A stretch of 64,000 nucleotides of DNA from Bacteroidales bacterium UBA1173 (lineage in GTDB: Bacteria > Bacteroidota > Bacteroidia > Bacteroidales > F082), in assembly GCA_002311655.1 (NCBI GenBank), contig DBYZ01000003.1, positions 48,565 through 112,564 on the forward strand. Reading direction: 5' to 3'. A program made the translations under genes and the position numbers. Below the pieces are notes generated by a model that was not told where the DNA came from, did no database searches, and saw only the letters and a list, made by a program, of their open reading frames with translations. The first letter of the stretch is position 1; each line of letters starts with the position of its first letter. Shown here piece after piece: positions 39,754-47,900 of the stretch.

Positions 39754-41564
39754 AATCTCACATCGCTCATATTCATCAATTTTTCCAAATCGACTTTATC
39801 CGGCTGCCATGCCCTCACGTGAATCAGAGGCTGGGCGCCACGCAGGTCGACAAGCAGGAAAAGGTAGCCGACATCGCCATACGACGACGAGAAATATTCC
39901 TGTCGCACACGGACACCGTAAACGTCATTCCTGTTGTTTGCCTTGGTGAAATCAGTCTCGGTGAATCTCAGCCTGATGTATTCGTTGTTGCCGAAGCACA
40001 TCGCGAGGTTTTTCATGTAGGTGTCCTTGTCGTATTTTGTCAGCTCAACCTCTTCTGCGGTGAGTTTCAACGTCATACGGTCCGGAATCTCGGTCTTTTT
40101 AACCATTCGTCCCACGATGATAAGCGCGTCGTCGGAGTAGATGCTTTCGAGGTATCTGTGACGTTTCAGAGCGTATGCCGTCTGGTAGTCTTCCAGGAAA
40201 TTGACTAAAATCAGTCGCGACTCCTCGGGCCATTTCGTCTTCGAGATGATGTCGTATTCTGCCTGATCCGACAAGCGGAATGCCAGCGATGTCACCACTT
40301 TGTTGATGGTGTCGAAACGGAACACCACCTCCTGCGAGAAGCCGACAGTGTTTCTGAACTCAAACTGCATCAGTATGCTGCGGCAAAGCACTTCGTCTTT
40401 GTATTTCAACAACTTATAGTCAGGTTTACCTATCACCGTCATCTTGCCGTAACGCGACAGGGTGTCGATCATATTAAAGCCTTCTGTAGAGAAACAATCG
40501 CGTGCCGCGAAGATGTTGCCCGAGCGTAAAGCGTTCTCTATCAACGACATCTTGGCGAGATACACATCTTCTTCCACTGCGCGGTGGTCTTCAACCTTCG
40601 CCCAGCCTTCCACCTCCTCGTCTTTCTTCAGACTCTTCGTTTTCTCGAGGTCGACGGTGTATATATTATTCGAGAAACGTGGCACTTTTATCATCTCTAT
40701 GGAGTTCGACACGGCGGTGTTCATCTTTTTCGCGTCATCTTTGAAATCATAGTTCACTTTTATCTTGAAACTCTTGATTTCCTTGTTGCGGAGCTGAACA
40801 ATAAGTTTGCCGTCGCGCACTGTGTTTGGCATGTATTTCCTGCCGTCGTGGCACTCGCAGCGGAGGTTCACCACATCGTCGCCGCTATCCGTCATCACTT
40901 TAAGCTTCACTATAACCTCGTCGCCGGTCTCCTCTATTCCGTTTTCTTTCGGAACAATGAAGTTGAATGATTCCAAAATGCCGTCACTTCCGTTGATTCT
41001 TTCTATAATCCATTCATAATCAATAGTTTCACTATCTCCATGAAAACGCAGTTTCTTACCTTGAGGATGGGCGTAAGTGAGCATCAGAGCCCAGTAATAC
41101 GACTTCAGAGCGTCCTCATAACACGCCTTTTCCTCCATTCTAACGCCTTTTGAGATATAACGCTGTATGTCGTCACGGCGGTCGTCGCACATCGTCCTGA
41201 ACTCGCTGCGTTTCAGACACATAACATATTGATACTCTTCATCTTTATCATCTTCAACGACAGCTCTGTCAGATGCTTTCTCTTCGATTCTCTCCTTAAA
41301 TGTGCGGATTATTGTCTCCAGCTGTTTGTTCACGTCGCCGTTTTCCGCCAGATAAATCGCGTGAGAGTTGCAGTTTTTGGCTATGTTGGAATAAAGCTCA
41401 TTTTTAGCGGTCTCCATTGCCTCATCCGGCGAGTCGCACACGTTGCCGACGCCATAAAACAGTGTGGTGTCGTTTTTTATAGCCTCCAGTTCTTTCGGCT
41501 TCATCTGCGCGAAGGAGACATTGGCTAAGATGGTGATTATCAATAAGAGATAAAATCTTTTCAT
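39747..41564 (-). CDS. Exported LPP20-like domain protein
   Basis: 605 residues from the ATG at 41564 (MKRFYLLLIITILANVSFAQ), chosen because the -7 element lies at 41588-41595; an earlier Met at 41600 would be untranscribed. After the signal peptide, FYGVGNVCDSPDEAMETAKNELYSNIAKNC resembles the LPP20 domain (repeated Ala-rich helix after YGxG). The rest contains beta-rich domains with no recognised family. Ends in VRAWQPDKVDLEKLMNMSD. Probably an envelope assembly or surface protein; function unknown. The gene is transcribed alone. Confidence 0.75.
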   Translation of the reverse strand: MKRFYLLLIITILANVSFAQMKPKELEAIKNDTTLFYGVGNVCDSPDEAMETAKNELYSNIAKNCNSHAIYLAENGDVNKQLETIIRTFKERIEEKASDRAVVEDDKDEEYQYVMCLKRSEFRTMCDDRRDDIQRYISKGVRMEEKACYEDALKSYYWALMLTYAHPQGKKLRFHGDSETIDYEWIIERINGSDGILESFNFIVPKENGIEETGDEVIVKLKVMTDSGDDVVNLRCECHDGRKYMPNTVRDGKLIVQLRNKEIKSFKIKVNYDFKDDAKKMNTAVSNSIEMIKVPRFSNNIYTVDLEKTKSLKKDEEVEGWAKVEDHRAVEEDVYLAKMSLIENALRSGNIFAARDCFSTEGFNMIDTLSRYGKMTVIGKPDYKLLKYKDEVLCRSILMQFEFRNTVGFSQEVVFRFDTINKVVTSLAFRLSDQAEYDIISKTKWPEESRLILVNFLEDYQTAYALKRHRYLESIYSDDALIIVGRMVKKTEIPDRMTLKLTAEEVELTKYDKDTYMKNLAMCFGNNEYIRLRFTETDFTKANNRNDVYGVRVRQEYFSSSYGDVGYLFLLVDLRGAQPLIHVRAWQPDKVDLEKLMNMSDVRFN

Positions 41565-41587
41565 AAAAATCATTTTGCAGTAAGGTG

Positions 41588-41595
41588 CAAAGATA
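41588..41595 (-). promoter_or_regulatory. -7 promoter element of the LPP20-like gene
   Basis: TATCTTTG on the minus strand matches TAnnTTTG, 24 nt before the start at 41564. Confidence 0.75.
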
Positions 41596-41628
41596 TGCAA
41601 TTTTTATTGGTTTTTGATATTTTTTTAT

Positions 41629-41664
41629 AAAAAAACGTAGGGACGCGGCATGCCACGTCCCTAC
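41629..41664 (-). terminator. Terminator after rplU-rpmA
   Basis: A 28-base stem-loop (41637-41664, arms GTAGGGACG and CGTCCCTAC) is followed on the minus strand by a T run. The near-perfect palindrome includes an inner GGCATGCC. Confidence 0.88.
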
Positions 41665-41693
41665 ATTATTTTCTGTTCGTTTCCAAACTACGC

Positions 41694-41966
41694 TTATTCT
41701 GTCACTTCGCCGTTGACCGGGATGACATTCACGTATGAACGGTCTTCTCTTTTTCTTGTGAATTCCACGATGCCGTCTGTAAGAGCGAACAAAGTATGAT
41801 CTTTGCCCATTCCGACATTGTCACCTGGATAATGCTGTGTACCACGCTGACGAACGATGATGTTGCCTGCGATGACTGCCTGTCCACCGAAAACTTTCAC
41901 TCCGAGTCGTTTGCTATGTGATTCACGACCGTTTTCGGAACTACCAACGCCTTTCTTGTGTGCCAT
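41694..41966 (-). CDS. rpmA: 50S ribosomal protein L27
   Basis: 90 residues. Starts [20 protein letters not shown], then [20 protein letters not shown] and [20 protein letters not shown], the classical L27 sequence. The N-terminus reaches the peptidyl-transferase centre. There is no N-terminal cleavable extension of the Firmicutes type. It follows rplU by 23 nt and ends before the hairpin terminator. Confidence 0.99.
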   Translation of the reverse strand: MAHKKGVGSSENGRESHSKRLGVKVFGGQAVIAGNIIVRQRGTQHYPGDNVGMGKDHTLFALTDGIVEFTRKREDRSYVNVIPVNGEVTE

Positions 41967-41989
41967 AATTCTTTAATTTTTTCGGTTTA

Positions 41990-42301
41990 TTATTCAGTTA
42001 TGCCTTCAATGCGGATTTTGCTGAGATCCTGACGGTGACCGTTGAGGGTCTGATAGCCTTTTCTGCGTTTTTTCTTGAAAACAAGAACTTTGTCTGCTCT
42101 GAGATGCTTGATAATCTTAGCATCAACCTTAGCACCTTCGAGGACGGGGGTGCCAACCCTTGTGTTGCCGTCATTGTCGATCAACAACACCTTGTCGAAG
42201 CTGATAGCGCTGTCGACATCGCCATTCAAGCGGTTGCAGAAGATTTCGTCTCCCTTGCTCACTTTGAACTGCTGCCCTGCTATTTCAACGATTGCGTACA
42301 T
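41990..42301 (-). CDS. rplU: 50S ribosomal protein L21
   Basis: 103 residues. MYAIVEIAGQQFKVSKGDEI, then VLVFKKKRRKGYQTLNGHRQ are L21 signatures. First gene of rplU-rpmA, with a TATTTTTG promoter at 42340-42347 and a leader of about 30 nt. No extra regulatory fold in the leader is apparent. Confidence 0.99.
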   Translation of the reverse strand: MYAIVEIAGQQFKVSKGDEIFCNRLNGDVDSAISFDKVLLIDNDGNTRVGTPVLEGAKVDAKIIKHLRADKVLVFKKKRRKGYQTLNGHRQDLSKIRIEGITE

Positions 42302-42339
42302 TAATTTGTATTTAATATTTTTTCAAATTTTTCGGACTG

Positions 42340-42347
42340 CAAAAATA
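42340..42347 (-). promoter_or_regulatory. -7 promoter element of rplU-rpmA
   Basis: TATTTTTG on the minus strand matches TAnnTTTG. Confidence 0.75.
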
Positions 42348-42392
42348 CAACTTTTATTAATACGTGCGACATTTTTCTGAAAAAATTAATTT

Positions 42393-43997
42393 TCATCTCA
42401 AAACGATGCGGAATCCTACTGTGGCGTTGCGGCCGTTGTGTTCAATTTCTCGGCCGTGGTAAGCTGATGTGCAGGTGTAAGATTCGCTTTCGTAGCAGCC
42501 GCCGCAGCCCACAATAACTTCGCCTGACTCTGGACCGGTATAGTCGAGACCCTGTTCGGCAGGAAGGTCGACCAGATCAGCATACCAGTCGTTGCAATAT
42601 TCCCAGACATTACCGCTCAGGTCGTAGATGCCGAGTTCGTTGGGCTGCTTGGAAGCGACAAAGTGAGAGGCTTGTCCGCCATTGTCGTTATACCAAGCCA
42701 CATCGCCTATTGTGTTTGAACCGGCGTAGGTGTATCCCTCCGACTTGCGTCCGCCGTTGGCGGCGTAATGCCATTCGGCCTCAGTGGCGAGGGCAAACTG
42801 CATCCCGGCGGGCAACTGGTCGGCACACATGGCGTTCAACCTGTCGAGGAAGCCGCCAGGTCCGGTGATATCCTCATAGTTGACCATCGTAACGGGATAA
42901 AGACCATCGCTCTCGGTTTGGCCTTCGGGTATCGAGCCCATGACGGTTTCCCAGATGTAGTTCATCGTTTCAGTTTGACAGATATAGAAATCGGAAAGCG
43001 TTCCAGTGAAGGTTTTCTGTTCGCCGACGCGCTCGTAAACCAGCTCATAGTCGCCGCCCTTCACTTCAACCATCGGGAGGTAATAGCCGACTGTGCCGTT
43101 GTTCACGGTGATGGAAAGGAAGTTGTCGGGTTGCGCAGGTTCCACAATTTTTTCTTCGTCGAAGTCTTTCACGAGGGCGAGGCGCAGACCACGGTTTATA
43201 TAGGACTGGTGCATTCCCAGCCATGTGTGGTAGGCTGTCTCGAGACCTTGCTGTCTGGTGCCGTAGCTGCCGCCGCGGGTGACGCGGTAGTTGTTTTCGG
43301 CGGTGCAGACATAGTCGAGTCCTTGTACGAGCGGGAGTTTGTCGAAATATAGGAAGTTGTCGCGGGTCCATTCCCAGACATTGCCGGTCATGTCGTAGAG
43401 ACCAAGCTCATTGGGTTGCTTCAGGCCGACGGGGTGTGTCGTGCCTTCCGAGTTGCCAGCGTACCAAGCTATTTCGTCTAAGGTGTTAGATCCTGAATAT
43501 GTGTAACCCATCGACATCTGTCCGCCGCAGGCTGCGTATTCCCACTGTGCTTCAGTTGGCAGTGCGAATCGCATGCCAGATGGCAGCTGGCTGGCGCACA
43601 TCGTGTTCAACTTGTCGATGAAACCGCCTTCCTTGACGATGTCGTAGTAATTCAGATTGCTGACTGGGTACGAGTCGCCATTATTTAACTGTCCTTCGGG
43701 TCTCCAGCCCATAACATCGTCCCAAAGCTTGTTGGTCACCTCGACGGGACAGATATAAAAACTGGAGAGCGTTCCTGTGACGGTTTTCACTTGGTCATCG
43801 TACATATACTCCATTGAGTAATCGCCACCTTCCACCCTTTTCATAATAAACTCGTCAGAAGAATTGTTCACTTTGAAGGCAAGCGTCTCTGCGACCCACT
43901 GGTTGTTGTTAGTTGGAATTTCCTTCTTGCAGCCGGTGAATGTCACTGTGCTGAAGACGATGATGGCGGCAATCGCCCATGATAAAATAGTTCTCAT
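42393..43997 (-). CDS. Lipoprotein with two tandem FGE/SUMF1-like domains
   Basis: 534 residues. The signal peptide ends with a lipobox (STVTFTGCKKE). Two copies of a formylglycine-generating-enzyme-like domain follow (about 50-280 and 310-534), each with MxxVEGGDYxM-type starts, ALPTEAQWEYAACGG / ALATEAEWHYAANGG, DMTGNVWEWTRD / DLSGNVWEYCND and a closing GFRIVLR. Copy 1 ends RGGSYGTRQQ and copy 2 CGGCYESESYTC; the paired catalytic cysteines of true FGE are not clearly preserved in copy 1. Many Bacteroidota members are C-type-lectin-like binding domains, which I favour over catalysis. Confidence 0.85.
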   Translation of the reverse strand: MRTILSWAIAAIIVFSTVTFTGCKKEIPTNNNQWVAETLAFKVNNSSDEFIMKRVEGGDYSMEYMYDDQVKTVTGTLSSFYICPVEVTNKLWDDVMGWRPEGQLNNGDSYPVSNLNYYDIVKEGGFIDKLNTMCASQLPSGMRFALPTEAQWEYAACGGQMSMGYTYSGSNTLDEIAWYAGNSEGTTHPVGLKQPNELGLYDMTGNVWEWTRDNFLYFDKLPLVQGLDYVCTAENNYRVTRGGSYGTRQQGLETAYHTWLGMHQSYINRGLRLALVKDFDEEKIVEPAQPDNFLSITVNNGTVGYYLPMVEVKGGDYELVYERVGEQKTFTGTLSDFYICQTETMNYIWETVMGSIPEGQTESDGLYPVTMVNYEDITGPGGFLDRLNAMCADQLPAGMQFALATEAEWHYAANGGRKSEGYTYAGSNTIGDVAWYNDNGGQASHFVASKQPNELGIYDLSGNVWEYCNDWYADLVDLPAEQGLDYTGPESGEVIVGCGGCYESESYTCTSAYHGREIEHNGRNATVGFRIVLR

Positions 43998-44023
43998 TGT
44001 GATAAATTTTTGACAAATCAGCG

Positions 44024-44031
44024 CAAAGATA
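44024..44031 (-). promoter_or_regulatory. -7 promoter element of the FGE-domain gene
   Basis: TATCTTTG on the minus strand matches TAnnTTTG, 27 nt before the start. Confidence 0.75.
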
Positions 44032-44105
44032 CAAATTTTTAATTACGCGACAAAATTGCAATGATTTTTTCATTTTTCAGATTACAAAATTAATTTTGAG
44101 GAATC

Positions 44106-44579
44106 TCATTCTATCAATTTCGTTGAAGTCCCTTCCAATATCCGCATTTGCTGGATTGCTATATTCAAAACATCAGCTTCGCTGGCATAAATGTAATTGA
44201 TTTGATTGCGGGTCAATTTAGGTGGAACAAGATTTCTACTAATAGCTGAAGTGTGGATGTGATAATTTATCTTAGCTAGTTCGCGTTTGGCGGTCCAGCT
44301 AACTTCTTCATGTTCTCTAGCTTTGTAGTGCAGATATTCATTTATCATATAGAACTTAAACTCTGAACTAAGCCATGTTGCAAATTCGAATGCGATGACA
44401 TGATGGGCATATGTTCCTCCATAACGACCTCTTTTTGCTATAATACCAATGGCATTTGTCGATTCTATCCATCTTTGTGGGGTTAAAGAAAACGAATTAG
44501 AGCCGCTCATGGTTTTAAACCCATCGAATTCGATGGGTTTAAAACTTGGATTGTTAAAAATTTCCCACGAAGTAAATTT
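44106..44579 (-). pseudogene. KilA-N domain protein, N-terminally truncated
   Basis: The open frame runs from a stop at 44582-44580 with no usable start before Met at 44510. Reading from the left end it gives SWEIFNNPSFKPIEFDGFKT, then SGSNSFSLTPQRWIESTNAI, GRYGGTYAHHVIAFEFATW and KRELAKINYHIHTSAISRNL. These are the middle and end of KilA-N proteins of Bacteroidota prophages and defence loci. The first about 70 residues with the DNA-binding entry are missing. A short product from 44510 (134 residues) may still be made, but the family fold would be incomplete. Confidence 0.8.
44512..44545. repeat. Perfect 34-bp palindrome inside the KilA-N remnant
   Basis: Each arm reads GTTTTAAACCCATCGAA to the centre at the EcoRI-like GAATTC. 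In the coding frame it encodes FKPIEFDGFK. Lacks a T-run, so it is unlikely to be a terminator. Confidence 0.9.
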
Positions 44580-44626
44580 TTAACATAAAATTCAGAAATT
44601 CGGAATAAATCTTAAAAAATTTTAAC
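44577..44626. repeat. 50-bp dispersed repeat, copy 1
   Basis: Matches 50632-50681 at 47 of 50 positions by eye. It directly abuts the broken left end of the KilA-N remnant. Confidence 0.85.
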
Positions 44627-44637
44627 ATTTTGCTGGC

Positions 44638-44671
44638 AAAAAAAGACCCCCTAACCGTCACGGCGGGGGCC
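44638..44671 (-). terminator. Terminator after the adhesin operon
   Basis: GGCCCCC...GGGGGTC stem with inner CCGT/ACGG pairing, followed on the minus strand by seven T. It lies 53 bp beyond the stop of the small anchored protein. Confidence 0.85.
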
Positions 44672-44724
44672 TACTAACAAAACTAAAACAAAATAATGTA
44701 AAAAGATTTACATTTTATCTGATC

Positions 44725-44973
44725 TTATTTCTTCTTACGGGCAACAGCGTAGCCTGCACCAAGAGCGGTGAGGATGAGAAGGCCGGAGCCGAGAGGAAGA
44801 TTATCGGTTTGTAAACCGTGACCTGGCGTAATGCTATTCATATCACCAAATGCATCTCCTGTTTCTCTTACATTATTTTCATAATTTGTAAAGAGACCGT
44901 CGGTGCCATGCTGTGCGTTTGCATTCAAACCAAGTGTCAAAACTATTGCGATTGCGAATAATATCTTTTTCAT
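44725..44973 (-). CDS. Small exported protein with tripartite C-terminal anchor
   Basis: 82 residues from the ATG at 44973 (MKKILFAIAIVLTLGLNANA); an upstream Met at 44991 is less likely because it lengthens the signal. After a short polar stretch (QHGTDGLFTNYENNVRETGD), the C-terminus is PLGSGLLILTALGAGYAVAR then KKK: a short motif, a hydrophobic helix and a basic tail. This tripartite layout resembles sorting or anchor signals such as those of exosortase or rhombosortase substrates. No known family is recognised. It sits 21 nt after the 1554-residue adhesin and before the terminator. Confidence 0.7.
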   Translation of the reverse strand: MKKILFAIAIVLTLGLNANAQHGTDGLFTNYENNVRETGDAFGDMNSITPGHGLQTDNLPLGSGLLILTALGAGYAVARKKK

Positions 44974-44994
44974 TTTAATATCTCCTTTCATAAT

Positions 44995-47900
44995 TTAACG
45001 AACAACAATTTTTTGAGTTTTTCCTTCCATTCTGAAGATGTAAACACCTTGCGCGATACCGCTGATGGTTTCAACACCGTAGATATTCATTGTCGAAACC
45101 TTGCGACCCATCACGTCGAAGATCTGCAATTCACCTTCACCACTCACGACAATGTCGTTGCCACTCTGGTAAGCGAAGATATCCTCGCCATTGTCTTCGT
45201 AGTTAGGCAGATATCCGAGGCGCACAATGAATCTCTGGGCGTTGTCCATAGGACTGCCGATGAAGCTGTATGAGCCTTCGAGGAGCATATCGATATCCTC
45301 GCCAGTCGTCCTGTCGATGACATGGAGATAATTGAACTCTCCGTTAACTTTGTAGCTCAATTTGTATTGACCCATTGTCTTTGCCTCAAAGTTGAGGTTG
45401 AATGATTTCGTGTCGTCGTCCATCGTTGCCGAAGCATAATTCGCATCATTCTGTGAGATGTAAATCATAGGAGCTTCCGTATTGCGGTGATTGATCTTGC
45501 GAAGACCTTCGCCTTTCTGGAACAAGGCAAATGTCGCATCCTCATATTCACTATTTGACACAGCAAAGCGAATGTAATCGTTATTGGCTTTTGAGCTACC
45601 AGGAGCACTAGCATTGTTGGTAAATGTCAATGTTGTGTTATTTGTTGTTACTTTAACAAGGAATCCCTGACCAGGACCAATTGGAGTGTCATCAGATTCA
45701 ACAACCCACAAATTGTTACCATCAAGGCGATAATAGGTTTCAGCCATACCACCAGCAGTAGCGGTTAATGCGACACCTTTATAAATATTATGTGTATATG
45801 GGTTGCCGATTAAGTGGATACCCTGAAGGTTTACGTTGGCTGTATTATTTGCAGTAAGACCTGTCAATGTAACATCGGTATGGTTGACATTGCCAGTAAA
45901 GCTAACTGTAGCACCATCTTTGCGTGCATACAGGTAACCCTGACCATTGACCAAGCCGCCGAAAGTTGATGTTTGAGCAGGATTGTTATAGTTGATCCAG
46001 CCATAACCTACATTCGAACTTTCTACATATTTATAGAGATCGAATGTTTGATTGGCGAAATTGCTAACACTGGTTATATCACTAATCGTGCCAACTGTTG
46101 AGCTGATAGCATACCAGCCAGTTTTATTATCTTGAGTCCATGCTGATGGAGCTGTAATGTTTTTCTTCACTGTAGCTTTAACATTAGCACTTGAAGTGAT
46201 AAGCTGACCGCCGTCTTCGATGATGAGGTTGGCAGCGGTGCCTGTACCTTCTCCTTCAACCGTTAATACACCATTACTCTTCACTGTGATGAGATATGTA
46301 GACTCAATGCTTGGCAAAGTTACCGGTGTTGATGTCACTTCCTCAATCAATGTATATGATGTTGGAATTACCTCTTTGTAAAGATAAATCTTGCCACCAT
46401 CACGATAATATTCTGAATTAGCTGTGGTATAACTTCTCCAATCATTATTATTTGTAGTTGCACAATAACGGTTATTATTACTCTTCATTGCAAAGCCGAC
46501 ATCATTTATTTCAAAAGTCCAAGTGCCTTGAGTGTCTCCAACTCTCACACTGTTATTCGTATTATTGGTGTATAGATATTTGTTTTCACCATTCTTAATT
46601 GTCATGGCATCATTTGTTCCCGTAAAATACCATAAAGTCCCATTAATAGGTGTATTGTAGGTGTCTGATAATGATGCTCCAATGATGTATTTATCGCTCA
46701 TTACAGGTGCAGATGATGTAGTTGCACTTGGCAATACGTAGAAATCGCTAACAATAAAATATGTACCAGTCGTAATATCGGATAATTTAGTTACTTTTTC
46801 ATAGCTTGTTGCCGCACCAGAAGGCAGCAAAACCGCATATAAAGTAGTGTTTGCACTTACGATTAAACTACTGATAATATTTGTGTTGCCAGCTTCAGTG
46901 CTCCAACCAGCGAATGCGTATCCTGTTGGCAAAGCAATGCTTGCTGCGGATATATCAGAAGCAGTCTTCAATGTGACAGCATCTCCGCAATCAATACCTG
47001 TTTGATTCAAAGCTGTTTTGATTTCTCCGTTAACTGAATACTGAACTGTGAAAGTCTTTAGTGTGAAGATGCCTTCAACCTCAACAGCACTAGCAGGCAT
47101 TGTGAATTGATTGTTGGTGACAGGCACCTCGTTTGCATTTCCATCAAGTACCGTCCAGCCCGTTAATGTGTAGCAGTCATCTAAGTTAGAATAGCTCAAA
47201 GTGATGGTCTGACCCGCCTCAGCGACAGCATAATCTGCCGCAATTGTGGCCTCTGAAGATTGATTTAACGTAATAGCATAGGTGGCATTTGCACTTACTG
47301 TGCCTGCCAAAGCCGAGGTTTTTGTGGTAAGATAATTTCCCGAAGTAAAGGTAAGGTCGCCATTGTATATGCCAACCTTAAGACCGCCAACAAGACGCAC
47401 GTAAAGTGTTCCACTAACATTTCCTGATGACTGTGCAAAAGTTGTAGTTGTACCCCATGTTGAATTGTCGTTACTCACTTGGTAGTTTTCTGGAGCTGTA
47501 ACCGTAAGGGCTTCGGTAAAGTCTGTACCACTGATAGCCACGTTCTGTGTTGCAGGACCTCCATCTGGATAAAGGTAAGAGAAAGGTTCAAACGATGGGG
47601 CTGTCATTTGAGCAGCCAAACATATTTCATATGATGAGCGAGGTAAAATTTCCTTAGTGGTTGTATTATATTGCCAATAGACACCTGTGACATTATATTT
47701 TTTACCACTTGTCAATGAACTATAGGAATATAATGTAGAATATGGTTTAATCGATGTAGTACCATCTGATAACATATAATTACTATATGTTAAATCGTGA
47801 TATGAGACAACGGCACCCGTGTTGACACCCGCAAGGTTTGCCATTGGAATATCTGCTACTTCTACATTGCCGCCAGAATTGACTTCTAAGCCAGTAGTAG

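Noticed and set aside
41637..41664. Long hairpin GTAGGGACG...CGTCCCTAC considered as a mobile repeat
   Set aside because: Related palindromes are often dispersed, but only one copy is in this window and the T run makes a terminator the simpler explanation.
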